Below, piece after piece: positions 62,745 to 64,000 of a stretch of DNA of 64,000 bases. How positions within the stretch are numbered: the stretch's first letter is position 1; every line of letters starts with the position of its first letter. A program made the position numbers and the translations under genes. Below the pieces are notes generated by a model, which was given only the letters and a program-made list of their open reading frames with translations, made no database searches and was not told the origin of the DNA. Origin of the DNA: a bacterium (GTDB lineage Bacteria; Hydrothermota; UBA3073; JACQXS01; JAQTXJ01); assembly GCA_028716385.1 (NCBI GenBank), contig JAQUPX010000002.1, positions 354,756 through 418,755 on the forward strand. The letters run 5' to 3'.

Positions 62745-63666
62745 TCTTATCTCCTACAGGACTCCGGCGAGAGTGCCCGTTATCTCCTTCGTTCTTTTTC
62801 TTATCCTGCTTCCCGATTTCTTTACCTATCACTAACTCCATATTCTTTGCCTTTTCACCGAATATCGTTTCAATCATCTTCTGGATATTTGCACAAGCTT
62901 TATAGCTCTCGGCTTCAGGGTCTTTCTTGCTTAAACCATAGTATTCCCCATCAAACCCTGCCATAATTTGACTTGCTCCGTATTCCGGGTGGTTTTTAAA
63001 GTCCTCGGGTTTAATTGCCCGGCAGAATTCACTGACAGACCAAAGACACCGGGGTGGGTAATACTTACTCTTATATTTTTGACTTATTTCATAGTACTCT
63101 TTGGCGGAAGATTCTAATTTAGCTAACAATTCAGTATCTGTATTATAAGCCGGGTCCCATTTCCTTGTCATCCACCATCCGATATCTCTCGCAATCTTAT
63201 CCTGATTTGGTCGGGCATGCCCTTGTTCTATAATGATAGGACAGATTAAATACTCTCCTTCATCCCTTAAATCTATCAAGCAACTAACTTTTTTGCTAAC
63301 CTCAGCAAGCGCACCCGTAATTATCGCTGCATTCAATTCATTCCCCCCGACTTTACAGAATCCACCTAATTCTTTCTGCCATTGGGGGTTATGCAGTGAT
63401 ACCAATTTTTCTTTAACTAACTGAAAATTAATGTCAACAGGGTGCATTCCTTCTTTCTGCAACTCCTCATATCGGGCATTTACTTTGTCCCAACTACTCT
63501 TGGTTTCCCAGTTTGGATAAATCCCAACACTTAAATCAAATGTTTCGCAGGTCCATTCACAAGCTGTATCAGCGGTTTTATCTATTGCATACATAATCTT
63601 TAAATCCTGTATATCGAATAATTGTTTGCCTTTTGGCAGTATATTCCAATGTAAAGTTCTTCCCAT
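62737..63666 (-). CDS. Hypothetical protein, first gene of recombinase operon
   Basis: 309 residues, family not recognised. Features: MGRTLHWNILPKGKQLFDIQ at the N-terminus, several tryptophans and conserved-looking FCKVGGNELNAAIITGALAE, then LICPIIIEQGHARPNQDKIA and a helical WWMTRKWDPAYNTDTELLAK. The last 30 residues are basic and disordered (KKKNEGDNGHSRRSP). The start is well supported by AGGAGG. It opens the nine-to-eleven-gene operon ending in the serine recombinase. Function unknown. Confidence 0.75.
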   Translation of the reverse strand: MGRTLHWNILPKGKQLFDIQDLKIMYAIDKTADTACEWTCETFDLSVGIYPNWETKSSWDKVNARYEELQKEGMHPVDINFQLVKEKLVSLHNPQWQKELGGFCKVGGNELNAAIITGALAEVSKKVSCLIDLRDEGEYLICPIIIEQGHARPNQDKIARDIGWWMTRKWDPAYNTDTELLAKLESSAKEYYEISQKYKSKYYPPRCLWSVSEFCRAIKPEDFKNHPEYGASQIMAGFDGEYYGLSKKDPEAESYKACANIQKMIETIFGEKAKNMELVIGKEIGKQDKKKNEGDNGHSRRSPVGDKNE

Positions 63667-64000
63667 TTCCTTGACCTCCTACATACTAGATCGTTTTGGG
63701 GGGGAGATCCGCCGGGTTTTTCTTTTAATTCTTAAATTTACCACAAAAATAAAGGGTTTTCAATTCGGGGATAAAAAACCTAATACCTTACTATTTCACA
63801 AATTTACATACTAACTTACAATTTGCTCAATGTATTGAGTAATTTGATGGATTATTTAAACAGACAATAAAAAAGCCCTCCCGATTGCTCAAGAGGGCTT
63901 AATTACTTTATTTTTACTCAAAAATTAGATTCTATAATCAACTAAAAAGAAAAGGGGGCACTTTTTCTTGACTAAAAGAAAAATAGAGTAATTGTAATTG
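63667..64000. promoter_or_regulatory. Upstream region of the recombinase operon
   Basis: 334 bases without a gene. Minus-strand promoter: TTGAAA (63763-63758), 17 bases, TAAATT (63740-63735), 69 bases before the ATG at 63666. Upstream of it lies an imperfect palindrome centred near 63831 (AATTTGCTCAAT-GT-ATTGAGTAATTT), a possible operator, then the terminator at 63868-63900. The last 100 bases show nothing else. Confidence 0.55.
63868..63900 (-). terminator. Intrinsic terminator facing left
   Basis: AAGCCCTC / GAGGGCTT stem; on the minus strand the second arm is followed by TTTTTTATTG, so it would end a minus-strand transcript arriving from beyond the right edge of the window. Confidence 0.75.

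Overview
The window is AT-rich (roughly 37 percent GC by eye) bacterial DNA dominated by large exported proteins that end in a type IX secretion (T9SS type A) sorting tail: a PNPF-like start, the pattern VYDISG/IYDLTGR, then GIYFVRL and a basic K-rich end. Together with the gingipain-like protease, the FISUMP-domain protein, the GHL10 hydrolase and many YVTN, kelch and LVIVD propellers, this suggests a Gram-negative from the FCB side of the tree or a candidate phylum such as WOR-3/Stahlbacteria. That placement is inference. No rRNA, tRNA, CRISPR array or T9SS machinery gene was seen.

Region 1 (1-19.5 kb): a ceramidase-like gene cut by the left edge, a GHL10 family hydrolase, two secreted T9SS proteases (C25 gingipain-like and M64 IgA-peptidase-like), beta-barrel-like proteins, a TPR protein, a TspO homologue, and a duplicated unknown secreted family. 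Each copy of that family lies divergently from another exported-protein gene across a very similar promoter region. Region 2 (19.5-33 kb, plus strand): a small ParB-like HTH gene, then a run of T9SS cargo genes (periodic-repeat protein, kelch/galactose-oxidase-like, LVIVD, WxGTxxGLxKFDGTNW propeller, YVTN propeller, FISUMP) and a response regulator on the opposite strand. Region 3 (33.0-45.0 kb, plus strand): a defence island. It holds a nuclease-methylase fusion with a specificity subunit, a 3-prime remnant, three consecutive proteins with HEPN-type RX4-5H motifs, a PD-ExK nuclease-like protein with its own promoter, and a ParA/MinD-like ATPase whose 3-prime end overlaps an HD-domain gene. 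Region 4 (45.3-57.4 kb, minus strand): seven tandem T9SS cargo genes, probably one operon of about 12 kb, convergent with region 2 and carrying paralogues of several of its genes. Region 5 (57.6-63.7 kb, minus strand): a tight operon of unknown small genes ending in a serine recombinase, which looks like a mobile element.

Two themes cut across the regions. One promoter/leader element recurs upstream of five T9SS transcription starts, suggesting a shared regulon. Short palindromic repeats are scattered between genes, next to ribosome binding sites, and in frame inside sorting tails. The best candidates for an undescribed system are the ATPase plus HD pair (41.5-45.0 kb), possibly with the neighbouring HEPN and PD-ExK genes, and the recombinase-linked operon at 57.6-63.7 kb.
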